Assembly: GCA_030386875.1 (NCBI GenBank)
Contig: CM059576.1
Coordinates: 16,806,058-16,870,057 of the forward strand
Direction: 5' to 3'
DNA from: Morinoia aosen
Taxonomy: Eukaryota > Arthropoda > Malacostraca > Amphipoda > Talitridae
Length of the DNA stretch: 64,000 nucleotides
Shown: positions 1 through 11,900 of the stretch, piece by piece
Position numbering within the stretch: the stretch's first letter is position 1
Layout: every line of letters begins with the position of its first letter
Notes under the pieces: model-generated
Databases searched by the model: none
Told to the model about the DNA's origin: nothing
The model's input: the letters and a program-made list of their open reading frames with translations, nothing else
Position numbers and translations under genes: made by a program

Positions 1-420
1 TTTCAACCTTTCAAATGGCAGATTTTGAGATCAGAGCTAACATCAAATTTTTAACTAAACTAAATTGGAAACCTGTTGAAATCATCGAAGCTTTGCTAAC
101 AGCAGGTTTATGGAGACTCTGCACCACGTAGAGCAGTCGTTTATGATTGGATTGAACGCTGTAAAGAGGGAAGAGTCCAACTTGATGATGACCAACGAGG
201 AGGAAGACTCACAACAGCAACAAATGAAAACATCTCTCTCGTACAGAACCTACTGGAACAAGCTCCCTCTCCCTCCAATTTTATCAGGAAGGCATTCACA
301 GGTGGAAACATAAATTACAAAAGTGTATAGACCACAATGGAGTTTATGTAGAAAAATAAAAGTAATGAGTTGTTAAATAAAGAAATTATGGCATTGTCTG
401 AGAACTTTTTGACTAGGCCT
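1..420 (+). pseudogene. mariner-family transposase remnant, internally deleted
   Basis: Translation from the ATG at 15 gives MADFEIRANIKFL, followed in shifting frames by text matching the paired-type helix-turn-helix of mariner transposases: an RRAVVYDWIERCKEGR-like stretch, then DDDQRGGRL near 185-215. Directly afterwards, near 290-350, comes the C-terminal signature of the same family (HRWKHKLQK, then IDHNGVYVEK). The whole catalytic DDD core is therefore missing, an internal deletion typical of non-autonomous mariners. The 3' terminal repeat probably ends near 410 (TGTCTGAGAACTTTTTGA), and the 5' end lies outside the window. The remnant is not functional: the longest ORF (110-313) is in the wrong frame for the family over part of its length. 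Confidence 0.7.
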
Positions 421-1737
421 ACTCCTCGTATCCCCCTGGGATAGCTAATTTCCTTTGACGCAGTAGTTGTGTCTCCCTGATGATTAATTACATACTGGGT
501 CCTAAACCCCTTGACACCAATTAGTATTGTGAACTACTTCAAGTCTTCTGGTAGCTTAATAATCGCATAATAGAATTCTAAGAAAAATTTGCCCCTCTTC
601 ATTTCAACAGAAGTGCTCCGTGTTTTCCATCATTAAAAATTGAAAGTTATAGTTAGATACACATTTGTAAAATTCTGCAATGCACTGCTGTACCCCAGAA
701 TATTTTGAGGACATGCGAATAAAATTCAACTTAATAAAGTAAACGCAATAATTTATGTTTTGTTCAACGCTCCTGTAGCGCTGCAGGACTGTGCATGATG
801 CACGGGTCATACCAGTCTTACCAAAATGGGACACTTTAGAGACCAAGTTTCATCGAGGGGAAAAACTTAATTGTTCTTTATTTTGTCCCTTTTTCTTTCA
901 CACATGTCTTTCGTAATGATCTACTCTGATTGATTGTACATTTCTACACTTCACATAAAACTTGAGGGAGAATGTAATCTGCGAGCAACAAGTGTTAGGC
1001 TTGGGACAGTTTGAATCGATTACTTCACGAATTGTCTTACCAAAGCCAGGCAAATGACTGATTTCTGCTTAACAAAACCAAGAACTGAATGAGTCCGTAA
1101 AAAGCAAAAACCTATTCATTATAAAAAAGGGCTACTTAACCGTCAGCTCGAGATCTCATATGCTCCTTATTGGAGCACTAATTCACACAGATAAAATACT
1201 TGTATCCCCCCAGGGGTGCTTTTAAGTTGAAGTTATTGTGAAAACAATTCAGAGTTGAAGAATTCTTCCTTCAGCAACAAATATATTTTCATTTCCACAC
1301 ACGTACGGCCTTTCACTTTTTCTGGTTCAAAAAATTTTCGTTTTTCCATACTTCCCTTGCACATAACTGGAGACATTTCCTCTTCTTATCCGTATTTTTC
1401 TTGCTAATGGATTGAGGGTCCTTTTTCTTCTGTTTCGGAACCTGAGAGGCAAAAAAAAATTAGCAAACTCACAACAAAACAGCATTGCTGTGATGTAGGT
1501 GCAATTCATCATCACAGTGAGAGAAGTTGGAACTTGGAAGAGATGTCTGTGTGATGAAAGGAGACTTGTAGTAAGAACAGGATGAAGAGGATGACTATAA
1601 ATTGCAAACCGTGAAGTGGTGAGCAGGACCAAAAATGTACACCAGGAAATGCAAATGAATCCGAAATTCCCCGAAAACGAGCAGGAGAAAGGATGGGAAT
1701 GAGAAGAATTTGGTTAGATTATTGGTTAGTTTGAACC
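421..1737. other. non-coding stretch with two short repeat fragments
   Basis: No gene is recognised here. Two short pieces resemble the CCCCCTGAGGGG-side end of repeat family R described below, near 415-480 and near 1161-1215 (TTGTATCCCCCCAGGGG). An 80-codon minus-strand ORF at 604-846 matches nothing I can name. Confidence 0.4.
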
Positions 1738-2065
1738 TCTCTATCCTCAACAAATGAGACCCAAAGAGAGGAAGGAAGAAGACACCATTTAGTAAGGAGT
1801 TAAAGGAACGCTGAATCTGTGCAGAAAGGGCATAGAAATACTAAGTTGAGAAAGAAGTTAATGAAACGAGATCAAAGTTGAAGTAGAAAGTAGTAGGTGC
1901 TGAAAAACAGGACAACAGTGAACCGAAAAAAGATTGTCAGTTAACATAACCAAACATTCAATTGAAAAAAAAGAAGGCCTACCTAAACCTAAGCTCGGGC
2001 CCTCACATTGTCCCCATGGGAGCGCTAATTCCCATGGATACAAAAGTTGTCTCCCCCTGAAGGGG
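1738..2065 (-). repeat. repeat family R, copy R1 (retroposon-like)
   Basis: One of five clear copies of a dispersed repeat of about 330-390 bp. On the plus strand, copies share a start like TAGTTTAAGCCTCCCTA, a purine-rich middle (GAAAGTAGGAGGTGCTGAA, then GGATAGCAGTGAACCG), the string AAGGCCTACCTAA, and an end with CCCATAGATACAATAGTTGT followed by TCCCCCTGAGGGG. R1 is a diverged copy with every block present. The minus strand is taken as the sense strand because simple-sequence tails sit at the low-coordinate end of other copies. Confidence 0.6.
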
Positions 2066-3848
2066 AATAAGAGGAGAGAGACATGGAAAGAAGATAGAAA
2101 AAAGGAAATGGAAAGGAAAATGACATACATCTTTCTTACAAACACTGTAGCAAGTTGACAGGAGTTATGTTATATGAAGCTTTTCATTACCAAAAAATTA
2201 ACCTATCATGAATAATAAAACACTTCTCTCAAAGCAGGCCTTAATTTTACAAAATAATTAATGTAACATCTCACATGTTAACTCAATGTAATTCACCTGA
2301 AATACTAAATATATATACACAAACCATCACCTGAACCATGCTGACTATCATTGTGCAATTTATTTTTCCATTCTGACTAGAGTTCAATCATCTTACCTTC
2401 AGAAAGAAGCCCAAGGTGTCTCTCTCAGCTGCTGATCAGAGAGTCTTGCAATTGCAGGCAAAAAGGGTACGGATGAGAAACTCCACGGGGGTCTTCATAT
2501 ATCTCAAGATGAAGACGAACATTTTGGAGTTTCTGCAGTAGACGAGCCTTGTGGTAAATGTTAAAGCTTCCATAATGCACTTTGCAATGCCAGTATCCAT
2601 TACTGCCAATCATGAATTAGAAGAATAAATATTGTCAAAAAGGATCCCACCTTTGAATGTATTTGTGATATAATGTTGAAATTTTTATACAGAACAGGAG
2701 TTCTTTTCTTTCTAACAGCATTTTTTCTGCCATTCCTTGTTTTTTGATGTCCTTTTGACCTCATGGGGCATGAAAATAAATTCATTCAACAAGATGGGTC
2801 ATAAAATGCCTTGATATTTTCTGCCACTAGACATTCATCAAAATTCAGATCTGGTTGACCCAGGGTTCTTGACAGCTTCTATTAGTTCCAGATGGGGAAG
2901 TTGTAGAGATGCTTCAAAAAATTGAACTCCTTCTAGTTACACTTTCAGGAGTTACAGTAGTAAGGATGTCATAGTAACATCATAAACAGTCTGGCAAGCT
3001 TCATGCTTGCCAATTTAGGAGATCGAGAGGCTCTCTTTTAAGCTGCTTGTGGAGTTGAGCATGCTTACTTAGTTACTGTCTGAGAAGTAGAATGTTTTTG
3101 ACACCTTGTGAATTACCTAACTTAGTTGACAATTATTTGAACAGGCAATGTAAACTCATGTTCAACTGAAGTGGGTATATGGCATGATGCAGCATTTATT
3201 AATGATGAAACATTCCCAGGGCAGTGACTGGCAAGTAGCATACATTAACTTGACCACACTCTTCCCGTTGGACAATGAGAAAGAATTAGAAAAGGTACAG
3301 GAAGTTGGTAGAATTGGCAATCATGACTAATATTACTTGCTCCTACAGCCGTAATAACAAAATCTTGATACTACTGAAACCAGAACTTAGTACAAGAACA
3401 AAATTAATTGGACTATAACAATAAACATACTACAACAACAATGTGTAATAACTGATCTATACATGCCTCTTGATTGAAGCATTTCTGTTTCAGCTGGGAA
3501 ATTTATTTTTCCCTACTGGAAATTGGAAGCAAAGAGGGCTGAGATTAGTTGAAGACTGCAAAAGCCTTACAAATCTTTTTCATTCACATAAATAGTAGGA
3601 TGTAATCTCATGACCCATAAGATTGGTTTCCAGTGTTCCTCCCTCAATCACTCAATCCATTACTAAATTCTTTCCATTCCAGCTTGTCATTTCATCTTGA
3701 GAGATTTTTAATAAACTACTCATATTCTCCCACTTTCCCCTACCCTAATTATATTTTAGAACATACATCAGGCAGTCAATGTAAATGTAAAACTCATTTT
3801 CACCCATATATTCTGTGTCATTACTCTCTCTTTTGGGTATTTGAGAAG
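2066..3848. other. non-coding stretch; one possible unidentified minus-strand exon
   Basis: A minus-strand open stretch at about 2425-2613 ends near a good donor (CTGAAG then GTAAGATG, near 2393-2402). It has no recognisable domain, and its longest frame stops before the donor. I do not call it a gene. The rest is AT-rich DNA with no supported feature. Confidence 0.3.
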
Positions 3849-4559
3849 GAGAGGACCATAATCGATTTTCCAGTTTTTGCTGCCTAAATGTAGTTGATAT
3901 GATGAAACAAAAAATTTTTCTTCTATGCATTTTCTGTCGTAAATGAGTATTCAACAAGTTATAGCGGTATGTTAATTTTTGTCTTTGATGACTGGAATGC
4001 GCTCGAATAAGCAGCTACTAATCGATTTTTGAATTTTTGGTCCTTAAATCATGGTAATAACATCAAAATAAACTACTTTTCTACTAAACACTTTTTGCGG
4101 CGAATGAGTATTTTACGAGTTATAGCGGTAGGTTTAGTTTCGTGTTCTATACAGCAGAAACCGTTGCACGCTTGAGCTGTTAGAATATGTTTGGGTACTT
4201 TGAAATTTATCAATAGCAAACCCCGCAAAGCCTGAACCCACTTCTAGGATCTTTTAGCTAACAACACAATAAAGGTTATCACCAATAAACAACAAGTTAT
4301 GGCGGTAAGTTAATTTTCATTTTTGATGGCTGAAATGGGCTTGATCATTCGAACGCATCGATAGGGAAAGTCCATTGTAGTCTTCCCCTCTGATCAATTT
4401 CCTTCCGCTTCAAACATTAGAGTAGCGGTAAGTAATTTACACCTATAACTCGATAAATACTCATTATTGACGGAAAGTGCAGCGAAGAAAAATTGTTTAT
4501 TCAGATCTAATTAGATATGTTTAGGCACCAAAAAGTGGAAAATAGATTATGGTCCTCTC
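3849..4559. repeat. foldback element family FB1, copy 1
   Basis: The two ends are inverted copies of each other: GAGGACCATAATCGATTTTC at 3851 reappears as its complement ending near 4557. Inside the left arm are two related direct half-units (about 3860-3990 and 4020-4145), each with a variant of AATGAGTATT..GAGTTATAGCGGTA. No ORF is convincing. It looks like a MITE or foldback. The ends show no clear target duplication, so the superfamily is unknown. Confidence 0.6.
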
Positions 4560-5147
4560 TTTCACATTTACTCTCTTTAGTTTCAATCATCCATATAACA
4601 TAGTCAATTGCTCTTTTCAACCCCTTTTTCTTTTATATCAGCTCAATATAGACAATAAAAATTTGTGATTTTAAAAAATGTCCCACTAATATCAATCACC
4701 ATATACATCTTTCCTCCAAGCATAGCCACATTAAAATTCATACCCTTAGACATCTCTACAAGCCAGCAATACCATTGCATTCAAACATTAACTTGCATTT
4801 AAAATGCTCTTCATATATCAAAGGCTGTGTAGTTTTGATACTAATAACAACAAATATACATTTATAGGCTAACACATTTCAATATTTTCTTATTATTAGA
4901 AAACGTCCCCACAGCCTGGTTCTTTATTCTTTCTACAAATCTCCTGCAACTGATAATTTAAATCAATACAACTAACTAAACATTTGGCCCTTGTTCATCT
5001 AAAAATTGTAGTTGCAAAGTTACCTTTATCCTGAAACCTAAAATTAAAAATCTATGACACATGCTATCTGCGTAGAATTGTCATTTATTTGAATAATTAG
5101 TTTCTTATCAACACTTCTGGTTTAGGTAAATGTGTAGCGCTCAGCAG

Positions 5148-5667
5148 TAATCAATTTTCCAGTTTTGGTGCCTATACATAGTTAATTAGGTTAAAATAAA
5201 GAAGTTTTCTTCTATGCATTTTCCGCAGCAAATGAGTATTTAATGAGTTATAGCGGTAGGTTGAGTTTCGCCTTTGATGACGAATGCGCTCGAATAAACA
5301 GCTACTGATCAATTTTTTAATTTTTGTTGCTTTAATCACGGTAATAACATAAATATCAACTACTTTTCTTCTATACACTTTCTGTGACAAATGAATATTT
5401 TATGAGTTAAGAGCGGTAGGTTTAGTTTTGTCTTTGATGACTAGCGCCTTGGAAGCGAGACTCCATTGCAGTCTTGCCATCCGACGCGGTCGATGAATTA
5501 CTTGCCGCTTCAAACACTTGAGTTGCCGTAACTAATTTGCTGCTATAACTCGTAAAATACTCATTTACAACGGAGAGTGCATAGAAGAAACCTTGCTTCT
5601 TTTTATCTAATTATCTATATTTAGGCACCCAAAAGTGAAAAATCGATTACTACCCAACGCTGCACAT
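5148..5667. repeat. foldback element family FB1, copy 2
   Basis: Same orientation as copy 1. The left arm begins TCAATTTTCCAGTTTTGGTG, contains two half-units with AATGAGTATTTAATGAGTTA and the AGCGGTAGGTT motif, and the right arm ends near 5665 with the complement. It is about 190 bp shorter in the centre than copy 1. Confidence 0.55.
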
Positions 5668-5689
5668 TTACCCTGGTTTTTGTCAAAAT

Positions 5690-6452
5690 CTGTGGTCAAT
5701 ATAGATTTTAGGTGCCTCACGGAAATTAATAATTCCGTTCCAAACAATCACTAAAGGAACACATTTAAAATCGTTTTACAGGGATGTCATTCTGCTCGCT
5801 GATGCGTTATTTTATAATTATTCAACTTTGAAGTTGGCTTTCGCGCTCCAAAGGAAGCGAGCCTGCCAAGCAGAATATTAATAACGGAAGCTAACCCCCT
5901 AGCACAAATGTAAACAGGTTGGGTCGTGAGGGGGAGCCACAGTTCTTCTGGTGAAAATTATAAATAAAGGTTCCAACCCACCCATTAGGGTGACGTCGGC
6001 AATTACGTTTACACTGTACCGGGCGACCATACCGGGTGGCCGTCATTTTTGATGGCAGCCATCTTTCTACGATGGCAGCCATCTTTCAACTGATTGTTTC
6101 TCTGTACAACGTGAACATTATTACAGTTGAATAACTGTAAAACATCGCATCAGCAACAGAATGACATTCATGTAAAACGCCTTCAGGTAACATTTATTTA
6201 TAATTTTCACTAGAAGAACTGTGGCTCCCCCTCACGACCCAACCTGTTTACTTTTGTAATAGGGGGTTAGCTTCCGTTGCGCTCTCTTTCTTTGGCGCGC
6301 GAAAGCCAACTTTAAAGTTGAATAATTCAAAAATAATGCATCAGCGAGCAGAATGACATTCATGTAAAACGCTTTTAAATGTATTCCTTTAGTGATTGTT
6401 AGGAACGGATTATTAATTTCTGTGAGGCACCTAAAATCAATATTGACCAAAT
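5690..6452. repeat. foldback element family FB2, copy 1
   Basis: Arms of roughly 280 bp (about 5690-5970 and 6189-6452) are inverted copies: TGGTCAATATAGATTTTAGG on the left matches CCTAAAATCAATATTGACCA on the right. The arms share ACTAAAGGAACACATTTAAA, GATGTCATTCTGCTCGCTGA and a purine-rich GTGAGGGGGAGCCACAG segment. The spacer (5970-6189) holds a partial third arm copy and a duplicated GATGGCAGCCATCTTTC. A second member of the family lies at 30795-31619. No coding capacity is seen. Confidence 0.65.
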
Positions 6453-6487
6453 CTGCATTTAAATTGGTAAATCCAACGCATATGACA

Positions 6488-6990
6488 GTAATCAATTTTG
6501 TAAATTTCAATGTCTAAACATAGGTAATTTAATGAAATTAAACAAGTTTTCTTATATGCACTTTCCGTCTGAAATGAGTATTTTATTAGTTATAGCAGTA
6601 AATTACTAATACTACTCCAGTGTTTGAAGCAGAAAGAAATTTATCGATCCCGCGGAATAGCAACATTGCAATGGAGTTTCGCTTACCGCGCTCTCATCAT
6701 CAAAGACAAAACCAAACCTACCGCTCTACCACGTTAAATACTAATTTGACAAACAAAATGTACAGAAGAAAAGTAGTTTATTTCGATGTTATTACCATGA
6801 TTCAAACAAAAAAAATTCGAAAATCAATGAGTAGCTGTTTATTCAAGCGCATTTGTCTTCAAAGATGATACTAAGCCTACCGCTATAATTCGTAAAATAC
6901 TCATTTCAGACGGAAAGTGCATAGAAGAAAACTTGTTTATTTTGATTCAATTAATTAGGTTTAGGCACCCAAAAGTGTAAAATCGATTAG
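6488..6990. repeat. foldback element family FB1, copy 3 (inverted)
   Basis: It carries the half-units of copies 1 and 2 in reverse order and opposite orientation; AACCTACCGCTATAA-type complements replace TTATAGCGGTAGG. It ends near 6990 with the complement of the FB1 start (AAAATCGATTAGGGCC). With copy 2 it brackets FB2, so three foldbacks sit nearly end to end. The ORF at 6620-6868 runs through the repeat and is not a gene. Confidence 0.55.
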
Positions 6991-7503
6991 GGCCTACTGT
7001 CATATTTTTCAGATTAACCTTTGAATTTAGTATAACCTAACTTTGTATTAATTGTTGCAAAATTATTTTCTAGACTATTTTTTGCAATTTGTGGTGTGAT
7101 ACATGTCTTTCTGTTTAAATGAAATCTGATTTTTGTATTTTTACTGCAACAAATCTACAAATTCAGCACATCATTTAGAACTACAATTTGAAGTAATGTG
7201 ATAATTCAGTCGTGTAATGCATAGGTGGAATTATTATTGATCAATTTTTCAAAGTCTTTCCATCTTTGCCAAGTATCCAGATTATGATCAATAATCATAA
7301 TTGAACTATTAAACAATACTGGTTACTATCATTAATAAGTCACTCAATAAAGTGAAACTTTGAAAACCTCATAAAAAAGAAATAGACAGACATTTATAAA
7401 CGTTAAATTCAAGCAAATTGGCATACCAGCTGACTAAAATATCATCTTCAACCACCCTTTTAATTGGAACGGAAAATTACAATTTATGAAGAAATGTTTT
7501 AAA
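6991..7503. other. AT-rich DNA without recognised features
   Basis: This is the left flank of the BEL/Pao insertion. No gene or repeat is supported. Confidence 0.4.
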
Positions 7504-7508
7504 ACATA

Positions 7509-8803
7509 TGTGAGAAATTTTGGGGCGCGCTGTGAAGGCCTCTCGTCAACAAAGTTCCTCACTTCGACCGTGGTCTTCTTTAACAAAGCAGTCAGGCAGA
7601 GAGAGAGATCTCGGCAGCAAGTGCCGTTGTGCTCCTCTATTATTATGTTCCTTTTCCTTTCTTTTGCTTACTTTTTTGTTTAAACGGTGCCGTTATTTCA
7701 TTTTGATTATTTAAGTAATGCATGTTCGTGCTCCTGACCAGTCCAGTGATTAGTTCTAGTAAAGCCCGTTGGTGGGCTTTCAAGGTTTTGCCTTGATGGC
7801 GTATTAGCCGTAACCTTAACCCATAAACTTTAACGTGCCCAAGGGCCACTTAACCTTTACCTTGAACTTTAACGTGCCCTAGGGCCACTTAACCTTTACC
7901 TTGAACTTTAACGTGCCCAAGGGCCACTTAACCTTTACCTTGAACTTTAACGTGCCCAAGGGCCACTTAACCTTTACCTTGAACTTTAACGAGCCCAAGG
8001 GCCACTTAACCTTTACCTTGAACTTTAACGTGCCCAAGGGCCACTTAACCTTTACCTTGAACTTTAACGTGCCCAAGGGCCACTTAACCTTTACCTTGAA
8101 CTTTAACGTGCCCAAGGGCCACTTAACTATTAACCTTAACGTGCCCACGGGACAATTAATCTTAGAACGCGCCTTAAGGCTATTTAACTGCTTATGTAGA
8201 CTAGGGTAGTTCGTAACTTTAATCGCATGCCTGCGCTGGACTGGCACCTTATACTGATTTCCTCTTTAAATCTCTGAAAGCCGTAGGGCTCTTCTTCGGC
8301 ATAAAATAAAGTGAGTATGTGTCGAAGGTTGCCTCATAAAAGAAATTGAAAATTGACGAACAGTTCTCTTCGAGATTATTTCTCCGAATTGAATTTCTTT
8401 ACTCTTCTTTAGGAAGAATCAACCTTCATGTAATCTCCTGCCGCCTCCGCTGCATCAGCGTATGTTGCTGGTTTTTTAATGTCTTCACCTTGTGGGAAAG
8501 AGCAAGGCCAAATAAAGTTTAAAGCCTTCGTTGCATTTCTCGGTAAGAGTTAACTTTTGCGATACAGAGTATAATCTGATGTCATACGTTTCATATTACA
8601 TGAGCCTAGTTCTTTATTAGATCTTTAATCTATTGTTAAATCCTTTTCACAGTTGTGTTGGTTCGTTCGCGCTCGCCTAGTCCTTGTTCTTGTTCCTCGT
8701 TCCTGTTGACTGCGAGAACTGCGACGCGCCTTATGTAGCCGAAGAATTCTTCTTAATAAAAGGATAAAGATTCTGTACGAGTCATTCTTATCTTGTTCCA
8801 ACA
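7509..8803 (+). repeat. 5' LTR of the BEL/Pao element
   Basis: 1295 bp, nearly identical to 14362-15695. It has TG..CA-type ends (TGTGAG..CCAACA) and an internal 39-bp tandem array. ORFs inside it on both strands come from the array period being a multiple of three and are not genes. Confidence 0.9.
7826..8137. repeat. 39-bp tandem array in the 5' LTR (8 units)
   Basis: Eight units start at 39-bp steps from 7826, each with AACTTTAACGTGCCCAAGGG followed by CCACTTAACCTTTACCTTG. One unit carries GAGCCC instead of GTGCCC. The core GCCCAAGGGC is close to a palindrome. An array inside the U3-like part of an LTR could hold repeated regulatory sites, but that is inference. Confidence 0.85.
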
Positions 8804-8958
8804 CAATTTATTCTTCTTTATTTTTGATTGTTTTCTTCATTTTTAGGATTAGTCTTCATTGCTTTAACGTAACATTGCTTCTTAAGCGTAGGTTTGACTA
8901 ACTGTATTGTAGTCAGCGTGTTAAATCATGTATCAGCCCTAACCAGCAATTTGTCCCT

Positions 8959-11900
8959 ATGGCTGAATCTTCAAACGTCAGCGTGCCCGCCCTGGTACGT
9001 CGGCGAGCGGTCCTCAAGCGCAAAATAACCATGACTCTCAATGCTCTTCAGGTTGACAGTTCTGAGGAGCTCGCCGTGTCTGCTAGGGAATCTATCCTCG
9101 CCTGGCTAGGTGAGGTTAAACTATTAGATAAAGAGATTGTTGACTTAATGTTAAATGTAGAAGACTCTGTCGATATGTCCAGCTCTTTGCAGGACGAAAT
9201 TGATGGTCAGTCCTCTTACGAAGTTGACATTAAACGGGAGCTAAACCTACTCTCTTTCCGTAAGGAAAATAAAAAAGAGCTTCCTCCGTCTCAAAATTTT
9301 GAGATAAAGTTGCCCAACTTGAGCTGTTGTACCTTTTCGGGAGAGGGAACTAGTGGTCAGGAATATTTCTCTTTCATAACACAATTTCAAAATGTTATTG
9401 GCTTGCGCACCAATTTGTCACCATGTGCAAAGTTCACGTATTTACGAACCTATTTGAAAGGTTTTGCTCTGAAATTAGTGACTAACCTACAAGTAACTGA
9501 CGAAAACTATGAAGTAGCTCTGTCAATATTAGAGTCAGAGTTTCTAGACAAAGAAGCCTTGATTGATTCATTCTTCAAGAAATTATTAAGCTTGAAGCCA
9601 AAGTTTGACCCAACTTACCTGCAAACGAAAATATTTTTAAGTGAAGTTAAATGCGTATTGTCGGATTTGAAGTTGTATCAAATTGATCTTCTGTCTTCTT
9701 TCTCTTCAGGGAAGCTTATTAGCCATATAGTGTTTAATAAGTTACCTGTACCCTTCCAGCATGAACTCATTTCTAAAGTTGCCAACTCTTATCCTTCTGT
9801 TCAGGAAATTTTTGATAATGCTGCTGAGGTTGTCCGCAGTCTTAACTTGAGAACGCGAAAGACTGATTTTTCTCAGGATAGGTCTGTTAACCAGGCAGAG
9901 TCGGGTAAATCCCCTTCTGCTAATCCTTCCTATTTCAAGCCTGTTTTGACTAACTCTAATGTTGCTTCCGGTAAGACAGAGTATAGGAACTACTGTAAAT
10001 TTTGTTCTAGTAACAACCATTCTATGGTCAACTGCTCGAAGTACCGTTCCTTCTCTGAGCGTAGGGACAGGTGTAACGAGTTGAAGCTTTGTAACATGTG
10101 CACTAGCTCTAAACATTCCAGGACCCAATGCAACAAGAAGCTGGATTATGCATGTAAGTTTTGTGGTAAAAATAATCATATTGCAGCTATGTGCGCGGCA
10201 AAGAGTCCGGTGTCTTCAAACTACTGTTTGAATCATTCCCAAGATTTCAGCGGAAGATACCTGTTGCCCTCCTTGACTATAACCGTGAGTAGGGGTAATA
10301 GGAAAACTAGGGTGCGTTGTCTCTTGGATACTGGGAGTCAGCGCTCCTATATTTCCGGTAAAGCTCTTGACCGCATCAAGTTTCCTACTGATAGGCTACA
10401 ACGTAGCTATTTGGTAAACAGTTTTCTGGAAAGCGGATATCGCTCCTTTTCTGAAGTCAGTATCGCTGTAGATCTGACCGATAAATCAGGTACTCTACAA
10501 CTACCTGTCTTGGTAGATGATGACTTTAATCTCTCCTTTACCATCGATTGCCTGACCGATGCCTTAAGCAACGTGAAGGGGTATGGTTTGGCAGATAATG
10601 GTCTTTGCAACTCCGACACCGTGATGTTGGAGGGGCTGTTGGGAGTAGATGCTATTCAGTACCTCAACCTTTCTGTTGTGAAATGTATGTACGGGTCAGC
10701 CTTCCGTTACGAAGGAGGAATTATACCGTTCGGAAATATTGAAAACTTCTTGACGCGCAAGCAGGTAGAAAAGAAAAATTTAACTGAAAGTAAATCATTA
10801 GATAGGGACGAAAATGTAGACTCGTCTTTAGTGAACTTTGTTTTAGACCCCACTGCAGTTCCTTTGGACCCCATTCCTAGTATTATGCCTGATAATATGG
10901 TTGAGGGTCATTTGGAGAACTTGTTCAAAGTGGAGTCTCTAGGAATTTCTGATCAGTCAGGATCTTCTGTCGATCAGGAGCAAATACAAAAGTTCTGTTC
11001 GAGCATAGAGTTTCTCGACAATAAATATCATGTTGACTTGCCTTGGTATGAGGACAGGGTCGGAAATGTAAAACCTAACTTTAATGTTGCTAAGGCTGTT
11101 CTTGATAAGGTGACAACTAGGTTAGACTTGAACGGTCTGTTATCTGATTATAGAGATCAGTTTGATAAGCAAGTTAGTGACGGTATTTTAGAGAAATTAG
11201 ACCTAAGCAAGATTGATGTTTCAAAACATGTCTGGATTCCGCACCGACCAGTCATAAAAACAGAAGCCCAGGTGACTACTAAAATTCGTCCTGTGCTTAA
11301 CTGCAGTCTTAAAATAGGAAATACGCCTTCGTTGAACCAGGCTGCCTACCCGGGCGTTGACTTGCTACAAAAATTGTTGGGTCTTCTTATTCGGATTCGT
11401 CTGGATGATTTTTTAGTTACTGCCGATATAAAATCGGCGTTCTTGCAGATCCGGTTAAAGTCTGATGCTGATAAAAATAGGTTTTCTATCCTCTTGAAGG
11501 CTGAGGATGGCACTTTGATGGCTTATCGCTACACAACCCTTGTGTTTGGCTTTGTGTCATCTCCTTTCATTCTGAACTACATCATTAAACATCATTTAGC
11601 TCAGTTTCCTGACGACTCTTCTAAAAAAATCTTAAAAACCAATTTTTACGTAGACAATGTTTTCTTCACTGGAAATTCTGCCGACTCCTTGGAAGAACTG
11701 TACGAAGTCTTCAAGGATAGGATGCTGCGGGGGGGTATCGAGCTCCGGAGTTGGGCTTCGAACAATCCTTGCCTTAATGAGGTATTCAAGAATGATGGTA
11801 CCTGCGTTTCCCATGGCTGTGACTACGAACGCGTGTTGGGATACAGATTTTTTCCAGACGCAGACGAGTTGCGCCTTGCAGGCGTGGATGTTACTTCACA

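Noticed and set aside
604-846. 80-codon minus-strand ORF
   Set aside because: It resembles no family I know and has no splice or promoter context. It could be decayed repeat.
2425-2785. Two minus-strand ORFs near a good splice donor
   Set aside because: The main frame stops before the donor, and no domain or partner exon was found.
7879-8247. ORFs on both strands across the LTR arrays (also 7901-8209, 14754-15101, 14894-15139)
   Set aside because: The 39-bp period is a multiple of three, so any open frame repeats along the array. They are by-products of the repeat, not proteins.
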